The notes under the pieces: model-generated
Seen by the model: only the letters and a program-made list of their open reading frames with translations
Told to the model about the DNA's origin: nothing
Database searches by the model: none
Source: Asticcacaulis sp. AND118
GTDB lineage: Bacteria; Pseudomonadota; Alphaproteobacteria; Caulobacterales; Caulobacteraceae
Assembly (NCBI RefSeq): GCF_020535245.1
Contig: NZ_CP084910.1
Coordinates: 124,001 to 188,000 of the forward strand
Length of the DNA: 64,000 nucleotides
Direction: 5' to 3'
Translations under genes and position numbers: made by a program
Shown: in pieces, positions 37,346 through 44,907 of the stretch
How positions within the stretch are numbered: position 1 is the stretch's first letter
Layout of the letters: each line of letters starts with the position of its first letter

Positions 37346-38688
37346 TGTTTCACGTGAAACAGACCATCTTCGCACTGGCTTCGGCGCAAGGTCGCGCCGG
37401 CGTGTCGATTATCCGCGTTTCCGGGCCGGATGCGGCACCTACGATTGAAGCGCTATTAGGTCGTTTGCCCAAGCCCCGCTACGCCTCGCTTGGCCGCTTG
37501 ACCTATGCCGGTGAACTGATCGATCAGGCGCTGGTCCTGTGGTTCAAAGGCCCTAACAGTTTTACCGGTGAAGACTGCGCGGAGTTTCATATTCACGGTT
37601 CGCGCGCCGTGCTGGAACGGCTCTATGCGGTCTTTCGTGAGCGCGGTCTGCGTCCTGCCGAGCCCGGAGAGTTTTCGCGTCGGGCCTTTGAAAATGGCAA
37701 GCTGGACCTGACCCAGGCCGAGGCTATTTCCGATCTGGTCGAGGCGGAATCCGAGGCGCAGCGGCGTCAGGCCCTGATGCAACTCGAAGGCGGGTTCCGC
37801 GATCGCTATGCGCAATGGCGCGATGCCCTGATCAAGGTTCTGGCCCATATAGAGGCCATTGTCGACTTTCCCGACGAAGACATTCCCGAACACCTCAGTG
37901 ACCGTATCGTCGGGGACATCATCGCGCTGAAATCCGAAGTGGGTGACGCCATTTCGGATTCGCGTCGTGGCCAGCAGATCCGCGAAGGCTATCGCATCGC
38001 CATCATGGGCAAGCCTAATGCCGGCAAGTCGAGCCTGTTCAATGCGCTGCTGCAAACCGATGCGGCCATTGTTACACCGATCGCGGGCACGACGCGCGAC
38101 GTGATCGAGTCCCATATTCGTATCGGGCCCTATTCGGCGCTGATCTATGACACGGCCGGACTACGTGAAACCCAAGACCTGGTCGAGTCCGAAGGCATTC
38201 GACGCGCGAAGGCGAGGGGACAATCGGCGGATTTGCGTCTGTGGGTAATCGATGTTTCGACCACGTCGGATGAAGACCTGTCGGCCATGCAGCCTGGCGA
38301 CTATGTGATCCTCAATAAAACGGATCAGGCGTCGGTGGAATCCCTTGCTGCGTTTAAGGTCGCGTTTACAGACAAAAAGGTCCGTCTGCTGGAAACCAGC
38401 CTGACCAAAGGCGAGGGGGTCGAAACTATTCTGACCGCGCTGGAAGCCGATCTTGAATCGGCATTGTCGCTGAGCACCTTCCCGGCGGCGACGCGTGAAC
38501 GGCATATGGAACGTCTGCGTGACGTTGACTCCTGTCTGGACCGCGCGCTCGGCATCGGCTTCGGTACGCCGGAATTGATAGCCGAGGATGTGCGTCAGGC
38601 TCTAGCGGCCTTCGATGCGCTGTTCGGCCGCACAGACGTTGAACAGATTTTGGATCATATCTTCTCCAGCTTCTGCATCGGGAAATGA
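37345..38688 (+). CDS. mnmE: tRNA uridine-5-carboxymethylaminomethyl modification GTPase MnmE
   Basis: With MnmG this 447-residue GTPase forms cmnm5U34 in tRNAs. G-domain motifs: GKPNAGKSSLFN, TPIAGTTRD, DTAGLRE and NKTD. The C terminus FCIGK carries the essential Cys. It starts with GTG, and its first codons (M-F-H-V-K-Q) are encoded by a parS site. mnmG follows 300 bases later across a repeat and a second parS. Confidence 0.96.
   Translation: MFHVKQTIFALASAQGRAGVSIIRVSGPDAAPTIEALLGRLPKPRYASLGRLTYAGELIDQALVLWFKGPNSFTGEDCAEFHIHGSRAVLERLYAVFRERGLRPAEPGEFSRRAFENGKLDLTQAEAISDLVEAESEAQRRQALMQLEGGFRDRYAQWRDALIKVLAHIEAIVDFPDEDIPEHLSDRIVGDIIALKSEVGDAISDSRRGQQIREGYRIAIMGKPNAGKSSLFNALLQTDAAIVTPIAGTTRDVIESHIRIGPYSALIYDTAGLRETQDLVESEGIRRAKARGQSADLRLWVIDVSTTSDEDLSAMQPGDYVILNKTDQASVESLAAFKVAFTDKKVRLLETSLTKGEGVETILTALEADLESALSLSTFPAATRERHMERLRDVDSCLDRALGIGFGTPELIAEDVRQALAAFDALFGRTDVEQILDHIFSSFCIGK
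37346..37361. promoter_or_regulatory. parS: parS site 1 (overlaps mnmE start)
   Basis: TGTTTCACGTGAAACA, a perfect 16-base palindrome identical to the bacterial consensus ParB-binding site. The first bases belong to the mnmE GTG start codon. Confidence 0.93.
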
Positions 38689-38690
38689 TC

Positions 38691-38866
38691 CCCTCCCTGT
38701 TGCGTAGCAATGGGGAGGTGGCGGCGAGCATTGCGAGACGACGGAGGGGGATAACTCGGTAATAACAAAGGGCACAATCCTTTGAAATTTCTGTGCCATC
38801 CCCCTCCGTCATTTTTCGCCCACGCTTAAAATGCCACCTCCCCATCGCTTCGCGATAGGGAGGAGA
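38691..38866. repeat. Composite palindromic element between mnmE and mnmG
   Basis: About 176 bases made of nested inverted repeats: an outer hairpin CCTCCCTGTTGC/GCAATGGGGAGG at the left, an outer hairpin CCTCCCCATCGC/GCGATAGGGAGG at the right, and a perfect 13-base inner pair (38740-38752 with 38798-38810, GACGGAGGGGGAT). It resembles the elements at 50436-50597 and 63105-63276. No coding capacity; MITE- or BIME-like. Confidence 0.75.
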
Positions 38867-38876
38867 TACAGCAGAG

Positions 38877-38892
38877 TGTTTCACGTGAAACA
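38877..38892. promoter_or_regulatory. parS: parS site 2 (intergenic)
   Basis: TGTTTCACGTGAAACA, within a larger 22-base perfect palindrome (38874-38895). It lies about 100 bases before mnmG. Confidence 0.95.
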
Positions 38893-38988
38893 CTCATAAC
38901 GGTAAAATTAACACTTCTCGATTCGACCGGTCGAGTGCGATCTGCTATAGGCAGCGCTCATTCTTTTTCCTGACAGGTTGAACCCTTC

Positions 38989-40851
38989 ATGACCCAGTTC
39001 TGGGATGTCATTGTCGTCGGTGGTGGTCACGCAGGCGCGGAAGCGGCCGCGGCCTCCGCGCGCATGGGCGCAAAGACCCTGCTGTTGACGCACAAGGTCG
39101 AGACCCTCGGCGAAATGTCGTGCAATCCGGCTATCGGCGGTCTGGGTAAGGGGCATCTGGTTCGTGAAATCGATGCGTTGGATGGGGTCATGGGCCGCAT
39201 GGCCGACATCGGCGGTATCCAGTTCAAGATGCTTAACCGCTCCAAGGGCCCGGCGGTGCGGGGCCCGCGGGCTCAGATCGATCGCAAGCTCTATCGTGAG
39301 GCCATGCAGGTCGAGTTGAAGGCCACGGAGAATCTGAACATTATTGCGGCGGCGGTCGAAGACCTTATCCTCGACGGCGATACAGTTGTGGGCGCGGTCG
39401 ATGCACAGGGCGTCGAATATCGCTCCAAGGCTGTAGTGCTGACGACCGGTACCTTCCTGCGCGGCATCATCCATATCGGTGAAAAGCGTATGGCGGCCGG
39501 CCGTTTCGGCGACGAACCCGCCAATGGTCTGGGGCAGCGTCTCTATGATCTGAAGCTCGATATGGGCCGTCTGAAGACCGGCACGCCCGCACGTCTCGAC
39601 GGCAAGACGATCAACTGGGACATCCTCGAAAAGCAGGAGGGCGATGCGGTTCCCACGCCGTTTTCCACCCTGAACGCCCGCATCGACCGCCCGCAGATAG
39701 CCTGCGGCATCACTTACACTAATGCCGAGACGCACCGCATCATTCAGGAGCGGATTACCGAGTCGGCGGTCTATGGTGGCCACCTGTCCGGACGCGGCCC
39801 ACGCTATTGCCCTTCGATCGAAGACAAGGTGGTGCGCTTCTCGGACAAGGACAGCCATCAGGTGTTTCTGGAGCCTGAGGGCTATGACGACGACACCGTC
39901 TATCCGAACGGCATTTCGACCAGCGTTTCAGAGGCGACGCAGGAGGCGTTTTTGCGCACTATTCGCGGGCTGGAAAACGTGACCATCAAGCGTTACGCCT
40001 ACGCCATTGAATATGACTATGTCGATCCGCGCGAACTCTATCCGACGCTGGAACTGAAGCGTCTGCCGGGTTTGTTCCTGGCGGGGCAGATCAACGGCAC
40101 GACCGGCTATGAAGAGGCCGGGGCGCAGGGTCTGATGGCGGGTCTCAATGCGGCGGCGCGGGCAGGGGGCATCAGCCCCTTGGTGCTGGGTCGGGACGAG
40201 GCCTATATCGGCGTAATGATCGACGATCTGGTGACCAAGGGCGTCACCGAGCCCTATCGTATGTTCACCAGCCGAGCCGAGTTCCGCCTCAAGCTGCGTG
40301 CCGATAATGCCGATCAGCGTCTGTCGGACATCGCCTTGAAGGTCGGCCTGATGGGCGAGCGTCGCAAGGCGCACTGGTTGGAGAAGAAGCGGGCTTTGGC
40401 CGAGGCGCGTCAGCGCGCGGACGAACTGAAGTTGACGCCGAACGAAGCCAATGCGCTGGGTATCCGCGTCAATGCCGATGGTCAGAAGCGCAGCCTTCTG
40501 CAACTCCTGTCCTACGACACCTGCTCGCGGGACAAGATCGAAGCCGCCTGGCCGGAAGTTAAAGACTGGTCCGAAACCCTGTTTGAGCAGATCGAAATCG
40601 ACGCCCTCTATTCCGGCTATCTCGGCCGTCAGGCCGCGGAGATCGACGCCTTCCGTAAGGACGAAAATCTGGCGCTCCCTGAAGACCTCGACTACGCCGC
40701 CGTAGGGGGTCTGTCGAACGAAGCGAAGGAGAAACTGGGCCGGGTCAGACCGCTGACCCTCGGTCAGGCCCGCCGCATCGAAGGTATGACTCCGGGCGCT
40801 TTGACGGCGCTGCTGTTCCACGTGCGTAACCTCAAGAAGGGCGCGGCGTAA
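38989..40851 (+). CDS. mnmG: tRNA uridine-5-carboxymethylaminomethyl modification enzyme MnmG (GidA)
   Basis: The 620-residue FAD-dependent partner of MnmE. The dinucleotide motif [12 protein letters not shown] is at the N terminus; [23 protein letters not shown] and [12 protein letters not shown] are family signatures. The stop shares its last base with the rsmG start (TAATG). Confidence 0.97.
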   Translation: MTQFWDVIVVGGGHAGAEAAAASARMGAKTLLLTHKVETLGEMSCNPAIGGLGKGHLVREIDALDGVMGRMADIGGIQFKMLNRSKGPAVRGPRAQIDRKLYREAMQVELKATENLNIIAAAVEDLILDGDTVVGAVDAQGVEYRSKAVVLTTGTFLRGIIHIGEKRMAAGRFGDEPANGLGQRLYDLKLDMGRLKTGTPARLDGKTINWDILEKQEGDAVPTPFSTLNARIDRPQIACGITYTNAETHRIIQERITESAVYGGHLSGRGPRYCPSIEDKVVRFSDKDSHQVFLEPEGYDDDTVYPNGISTSVSEATQEAFLRTIRGLENVTIKRYAYAIEYDYVDPRELYPTLELKRLPGLFLAGQINGTTGYEEAGAQGLMAGLNAAARAGGISPLVLGRDEAYIGVMIDDLVTKGVTEPYRMFTSRAEFRLKLRADNADQRLSDIALKVGLMGERRKAHWLEKKRALAEARQRADELKLTPNEANALGIRVNADGQKRSLLQLLSYDTCSRDKIEAAWPEVKDWSETLFEQIEIDALYSGYLGRQAAEIDAFRKDENLALPEDLDYAAVGGLSNEAKEKLGRVRPLTLGQARRIEGMTPGALTALLFHVRNLKKGAA

Positions 40852-41573
40852 TGTCATCTGCCGAGTATGGCGAGCGCAGCCCGAAAAGTGGGGACCGGTT
40901 TTCGGACCCGGCTGCGCGACCTCAACCAATGTCGCCGCAAGAGATGGCGTCGCATCTGATGTTTCACGTGAAACACGAAGCTTTCGAAGACCTGACGCGC
41001 TTCGGGACTATTCTCGCTGAACGCAATGAGGTGATGAATCTCGTCGGACCGGCGACTATCCCCCATTATTGGTCGCGTCACGTCCTTGATTCCGCACAAT
41101 TGCTCAACCATGCACCCGACGCCAAGCTCTGGGCAGACCTTGGGGCGGGGGCGGGTTTTCCCGGTGTCGTGCTGGCCATACTCGTTAAACACATGTCCAC
41201 AGATTCAGGTGAAACACCCACAGACCGCCGGGTGTTTCTCATCGACTCTCTGGCCAAGCGCTGTCGCTTTTTAGGCGAAGTTGTGCGAGAGTTGGACCTG
41301 CCGGCGACGGTGATCAACGACCGGGCGGAGAATGTTTCGCTGAAGGTCGATGTGGTCACCGCCCGCGCCATGGCCCCGCTGCCGAAGCTGATCGGGTTTG
41401 CCGAAAGCTTCTTCCGCAAAGGCGCCGAGGGCTGGCTGCTGAAAGGCGAAAGCGTCGAGGCGGAAATCGCCGAAGCGCAAAAGGGCTGGGCCTTTCAGTC
41501 GGAGCTGTTCACGTCTTTGAGCGACCCACGTGGTCGCGTCCTGCATATTCGGAGCGTTCGCCGTGCCAGATAG
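40851..41573 (+). CDS. rsmG: 16S rRNA (guanine527-N7)-methyltransferase RsmG (GidB)
   Basis: A SAM-dependent methyltransferase of up to 240 residues. ADLGAGAGFPGVVLAI is the SAM motif; FLIDSLAKRCRFL and VVTARAMAPLPKL follow. The start at 40851 overlaps the mnmG stop and has AAGGGCG upstream. Using it means the first 26 codons include a translated palindromic repeat (40874-40917). A later ATG at 40929 would avoid it but has no good ribosome-binding site. The segment MFHVKH is encoded by parS site 3. Confidence 0.93.
   Translation: MSSAEYGERSPKSGDRFSDPAARPQPMSPQEMASHLMFHVKHEAFEDLTRFGTILAERNEVMNLVGPATIPHYWSRHVLDSAQLLNHAPDAKLWADLGAGAGFPGVVLAILVKHMSTDSGETPTDRRVFLIDSLAKRCRFLGEVVRELDLPATVINDRAENVSLKVDVVTARAMAPLPKLIGFAESFFRKGAEGWLLKGESVEAEIAEAQKGWAFQSELFTSLSDPRGRVLHIRSVRRAR
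40874..40917. repeat. Palindromic repeat inside the rsmG 5' coding region
   Basis: A 44-base cruciform: perfect 8-base outer arms GCGCAGCC / GGCTGCGC and perfect 7-base inner arms CCGAAAA / TTTTCGG. The CCGAAAAGTGG...CGGTTTTCGG core is a repeat type common in alphaproteobacterial intergenic DNA; here it is read through in frame if the upstream rsmG start is used. Confidence 0.75.
40960..40975. promoter_or_regulatory. parS: parS site 3 (inside rsmG)
   Basis: TGTTTCACGTGAAACA, perfect consensus, lying within rsmG and encoding part of MFHVKH. A degenerate copy (13 of 16 positions) follows at 41201-41216. Confidence 0.93.
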
Positions 41574-42384
41574 TTTCCCCCCGCACCCCATGCCCCGCGT
41601 CCTGGCGGTGTCCAATCAGAAGGGCGGGGTGGGTAAGACCACGACGGCGATCAATCTCGGCACCGCTCTGGCGGCGGTGGGTGAAACCGTTCTGATCATC
41701 GATATGGACCCGCAGGGCAATGCCTCGACGGGTCTGGGTGTGCCGCGTTCGGCGCGCACCACCACCATCTACGACGTCATTGTCGATCAGCAGCCCATTG
41801 GCGAATGCGCTGTCAAAACCTCGGTGCCAGGTCTGTACATCATCCCGTCCGATCCCGATCTGTCCGGTGTCGAGATCGAACTGGGTCAGGCCGACCGCCG
41901 TTCCTATCGTCTGCGCGATGCGCTGGAGCATCAGGCGCAGGTCGGTGAACTGGCCTATTCCTACGTGCTGATCGATTGTCCGCCATCGCTGAACCTGCTG
42001 ACCATCAACGCCATGAGCGCCGCCGATGCCGTGCTGGTGCCGCTGCAATGCGAGTTCTTCGCGCTGGAAGGCCTGTCGCAATTGATGCGCACCATCGATC
42101 TGGTCAAGGGCTCGCTCAATCCGAAGCTTGAACTTCAGGGCATCGTCCTGACCATGTTCGACCGTCGCAACGCCCTGTCGGGCCATGTGGCCAAGGACGT
42201 GCGTTCGCACTTCGGCGAGAAGGTCTATGAGACGGTAATCCCGCGCAATGTGCGCGTGTCCGAAGCGCCGTCCTTCGGCAAGCCGGCTCTGATCTACGAT
42301 CTGAAATGCACGGGTTCGCAGGCCTATCTGAAACTGGCTCGCGAAGTCGTCCAACGTGAAAAAGTGCGCCGCGCGGCTGCCTGA
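41563..42384 (+). CDS. parA: Chromosome partitioning ATPase ParA
   Basis: A ParA/Soj-type ATPase with the deviant Walker A KGGVGKTTTAINLGTAL, IIDMDPQGNASTGLG, and IDCPPSLNLLTINAM. It drives ParB-parS segregation. The start chosen is a GTG at 41563 with GGAG upstream, overlapping the rsmG end; an ATG at 41590 (MPRVLAVSNQ) is the alternative but has no ribosome-binding site. Confidence 0.95.
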   Translation: MPDSFPPHPMPRVLAVSNQKGGVGKTTTAINLGTALAAVGETVLIIDMDPQGNASTGLGVPRSARTTTIYDVIVDQQPIGECAVKTSVPGLYIIPSDPDLSGVEIELGQADRRSYRLRDALEHQAQVGELAYSYVLIDCPPSLNLLTINAMSAADAVLVPLQCEFFALEGLSQLMRTIDLVKGSLNPKLELQGIVLTMFDRRNALSGHVAKDVRSHFGEKVYETVIPRNVRVSEAPSFGKPALIYDLKCTGSQAYLKLAREVVQREKVRRAAA

Positions 42385-42401
42385 CGAAAACGGAACTTAA
42401 T

Positions 42402-43289
42402 ATGTCTGAGAAACAAAGAGGTCTGGGCCGCGGCCTGTCGGCGTTGTTGAGCGACAATCAGGGGCCGGTGCCCATCGCTACTGCCGATGGCAAGCCTGCG
42501 GCTACGCTGGAAAAGCCGATCGAGCTTTTGCAGCGCAATCCGGATCAGCCGCGTCGGTTCTTCTCCGAAACCGAGATCGACGACCTCAGCGCCTCAATCA
42601 AGGAGAAGGGCGTGCTGTCGCCCATCCTCGTGCGTCCGCTGCCTGGCAACACACAGCAGTTTCAGATCATTGCCGGTGAACGCCGCTGGCGCGCGGCGCA
42701 AAAGGCGGGTCTGAAGACCGTGCCGGTGATCGTGCGCGAACTGGACGATCTTGAGGTGCTGGAAATCGGCATCATCGAAAACGTGCAGCGCGAAGACCTC
42801 AACCCCATCGAAGAGGCTCGCGCCTATAAGGTCCTGATGGAGCGCTTCGGCCGCACGCAAGACGCGGTGGCGCAGGTGGTGTCGAAATCGCGCAGCCACA
42901 TCGCCAATATGATGCGCCTGCTGGGCCTGCCTGAAAGCATTCAGGATCACGTCATCCACGGCCGCCTGAGCGCCGGCCACGCCCGCGCCATCGCGACGGC
43001 CGGAGACCCGGAAGCGCTGGCGCAGATCATTATCGAAAAAGGCCTGTCGGTGCGTCAGGCCGAAATGCTGGCTCGCGCCTCGCTCAGGGGCGAGGCCAAG
43101 CCGACCCGCGCCAGGTCCCAGCCCAATGCCGATGTCCTGTCGCTGGAGCAGGACTTGCAGGAATTGCTGGGCCTGAACGTCAAACTGGACGACAAGGGCG
43201 GGAAGGGCGAGATGCGCATTTCCTACGCCAGTCTTGAGCAACTCGACGATGTGTGTCGTCGTTTGATGACAGGTTCGGCACCGAAGTAG
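42402..43289 (+). CDS. parB: Chromosome partitioning protein ParB (parS-binding CTPase)
   Basis: A 295-residue protein that loads at parS and spreads as a CTP-dependent clamp. The N-terminal KQRGLGRGLSALL is the ParA-stimulating motif; IIAGERRWRAAQ is the CTP-binding GERRxR box; ENVQREDLNPIEEA and a helix-turn-helix (VAQVVSKSRSHIANMMRLL) follow; the C-terminal 60 residues dimerise. parS sites lie 2.3-5 kb upstream. Confidence 0.96.
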   Translation: MSEKQRGLGRGLSALLSDNQGPVPIATADGKPAATLEKPIELLQRNPDQPRRFFSETEIDDLSASIKEKGVLSPILVRPLPGNTQQFQIIAGERRWRAAQKAGLKTVPVIVRELDDLEVLEIGIIENVQREDLNPIEEARAYKVLMERFGRTQDAVAQVVSKSRSHIANMMRLLGLPESIQDHVIHGRLSAGHARAIATAGDPEALAQIIIEKGLSVRQAEMLARASLRGEAKPTRARSQPNADVLSLEQDLQELLGLNVKLDDKGGKGEMRISYASLEQLDDVCRRLMTGSAPK

Positions 43290-43302
43290 AATTTTCACCT
43301 TT

Positions 43303-43333
43303 CTCCTCCCTGTGCCGTAGGCATGGGGAGGAG
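43303..43333. terminator. Hairpin between convergent parB and holA
   Basis: CTCCTCCC and GGGAGGAG arms around a TGTGCC/GGCATG stem with a GTA loop. It resembles one arm of the composite repeats elsewhere. It likely terminates or stabilises both convergent transcripts. Confidence 0.5.
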
Positions 43334-43338
43334 GGGCG

Positions 43339-44391
43339 TTACAGACCTAATCGTCTGGCGCGGCCCGCGATGCTCATATAGAGCCGCTCGGCGATCAGCA
43401 GGTCCGGCATTCCGGTCGACTTGCAGGTCTTGTCCGTCTCGATCAGTTCTTTCGACAGCGGGTCGAGATGGAAATCCGACCAAGCGCGCGCCTGACGCAG
43501 AAACTCCGCTTCCTGCTTCCAGAAGACACCCGCGGCGCGAGTGGCCTGCTTGGCGTCGATGCCCTTGGCCACCTGCGCCTGAATAAGTCTCAGCTTGACC
43601 AGATGGGCATTGAGGGCGCGTACGGCGTCCACGCCCGCCTCTCCCTCGGCAAAGGCACGGCGCAGGCCGGCCTGAGCCGGGGCCATTTTCGCGCCGAAAG
43701 CCTGAAGCGCGGCGTCGAACAGCGAGGCATCGGGTTCGACCCCCAGAAAGTCCTGCAGTTCCTTGTCGTCGATCGTGCGGCGCGAGCCCGGCCCGATAAA
43801 CAGGCACAGCCGCTCGATCTCCTGACGCGCCACGCCGCGCTCCTTGGGCAGGCGTGAGGCGAACATGTCCATGGCGTCAGGCGTCAGGGCGACCTCGTTC
43901 TGTGCCAGCGTCTCACGCGCCATGCGCACCACGTCGCCCGTCTCGTCTTCGTAGCAGGCGATGGAGGCGACGGCCTTGTCGGCGTCGGCCAGCTTGCGAA
44001 CGGCGGAATCGCCGCCCAGGCCCCCGGCCTCGATCAGGAAGAAGGCGTCGCGGTTCAGTTCACCCGCGGCATGGGCCTTGAGCGCGGCAGCGACCTGCTT
44101 GTCCAGCGACGCCTTTTCCGAGAAGAATTTGAGCCGCACCAGCCGCCGCCCGCCCATCAGCGACTGGGCGGTCAGTTCGTCCTCGAGCCGCGCCGGATCG
44201 GCATCGATGTCGGTGTCGGTAAGCAGCGAGACGTTGAAAGGGTCCTTGATGTCCGGGACGATCTTTTGCGCCAGCGCCTGCCCGCGCTCCAGCACCTGCC
44301 CGCGATCCTTGCCGTAGATCAGGCAGGCGATCACGTCGCGCGGCGGCGATTTGAGGAAGCCCTCGATTTCGGGGCGCTTGACCAGCTTCAT
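43339..44391 (-). CDS. holA: DNA polymerase III delta subunit
   Basis: About 350 residues from the ATG at 44389-44391 (MKLVKRPEIEGFLKSP). HolA is the clamp-loader subunit that opens the beta clamp. Typical motifs: CLIYGKDRGQVLERG, FFLIEAGGL and GVARQEIERLCLF. It follows lptE, five bases downstream, in the leuS-lptE-holA order common in alphaproteobacteria. Confidence 0.92.
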   Translation of the reverse strand: MKLVKRPEIEGFLKSPPRDVIACLIYGKDRGQVLERGQALAQKIVPDIKDPFNVSLLTDTDIDADPARLEDELTAQSLMGGRRLVRLKFFSEKASLDKQVAAALKAHAAGELNRDAFFLIEAGGLGGDSAVRKLADADKAVASIACYEDETGDVVRMARETLAQNEVALTPDAMDMFASRLPKERGVARQEIERLCLFIGPGSRRTIDDKELQDFLGVEPDASLFDAALQAFGAKMAPAQAGLRRAFAEGEAGVDAVRALNAHLVKLRLIQAQVAKGIDAKQATRAAGVFWKQEAEFLRQARAWSDFHLDPLSKELIETDKTCKSTGMPDLLIAERLYMSIAGRARRLGL

Positions 44392-44395
44392 CTTA

Positions 44396-44905
44396 TCAGG
44401 CGGCCGGAGCCGCTTTCTTTTCGTGGAAGAACAGCACCAGCTCGCTGCGGATGCGTTCACCGATCGCGGTGGCGGCGCGCTGCTGGCCATCCTTCTGAGC
44501 GGCGACGCCGGCATAGGGTGACTGCGCGTTGGCGTCGTAAGTCGTTGTATCTACGAAGGTACTTTTGGTCAGCACCTTGCGCGTCGCCGTTTCGATCAGG
44601 CTATATTCCACTGTGGTCGAGATTTCCGAACGCACGGCGATGTCATTGACGCCGATGCCGATGTCGTAACGCTTTTCCTCAAGCCGGATGCTGAGGCGAT
44701 AGCGCTTCTGACCTTCGAGCGTATTGAAGCCGGACACCAGATTCTGGCGCAGGAAGTAGCCCGTGCGCGATTCCGTGGTGATGACGTCGATACTGGCCAG
44801 TTCGCCGGGCAGGCCCTTCTGCGCATAGACCGGCGTGAAGCCGCAACCGCTCAGGGCAAGCGGCGCGCTCAGCAAGGCGAAGGCCAGAAGGGCTTTGCGG
44901 ATCAT
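44396..44905 (-). CDS. lptE: LPS-assembly lipoprotein LptE
   Basis: A 169-residue outer-membrane lipoprotein. The signal peptide MIRKALLAFALLSAPLALSGC ends in the lipobox LSGC, then GFTPVYA, a segment typical of the family. It plugs and assembles LptD in LPS export. The gene lies between leuS (2 bases) and holA (5 bases), so it is in one operon with them. Confidence 0.88.
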   Translation of the reverse strand: MIRKALLAFALLSAPLALSGCGFTPVYAQKGLPGELASIDVITTESRTGYFLRQNLVSGFNTLEGQKRYRLSIRLEEKRYDIGIGVNDIAVRSEISTTVEYSLIETATRKVLTKSTFVDTTTYDANAQSPYAGVAAQKDGQQRAATAIGERIRSELVLFFHEKKAAPAA

Positions 44906-44907
44906 GA

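Noticed and set aside
38691-38866. CRISPR or tandem repeat array
   Set aside because: Repeats are inverted and nested, not direct with spacers. No CRISPR-like periodicity was seen anywhere in the window.
41201-41216. Fourth parS site
   Set aside because: Only 13 of 16 positions match, including a change in the central CACGTG; listed as degenerate, not as a site.
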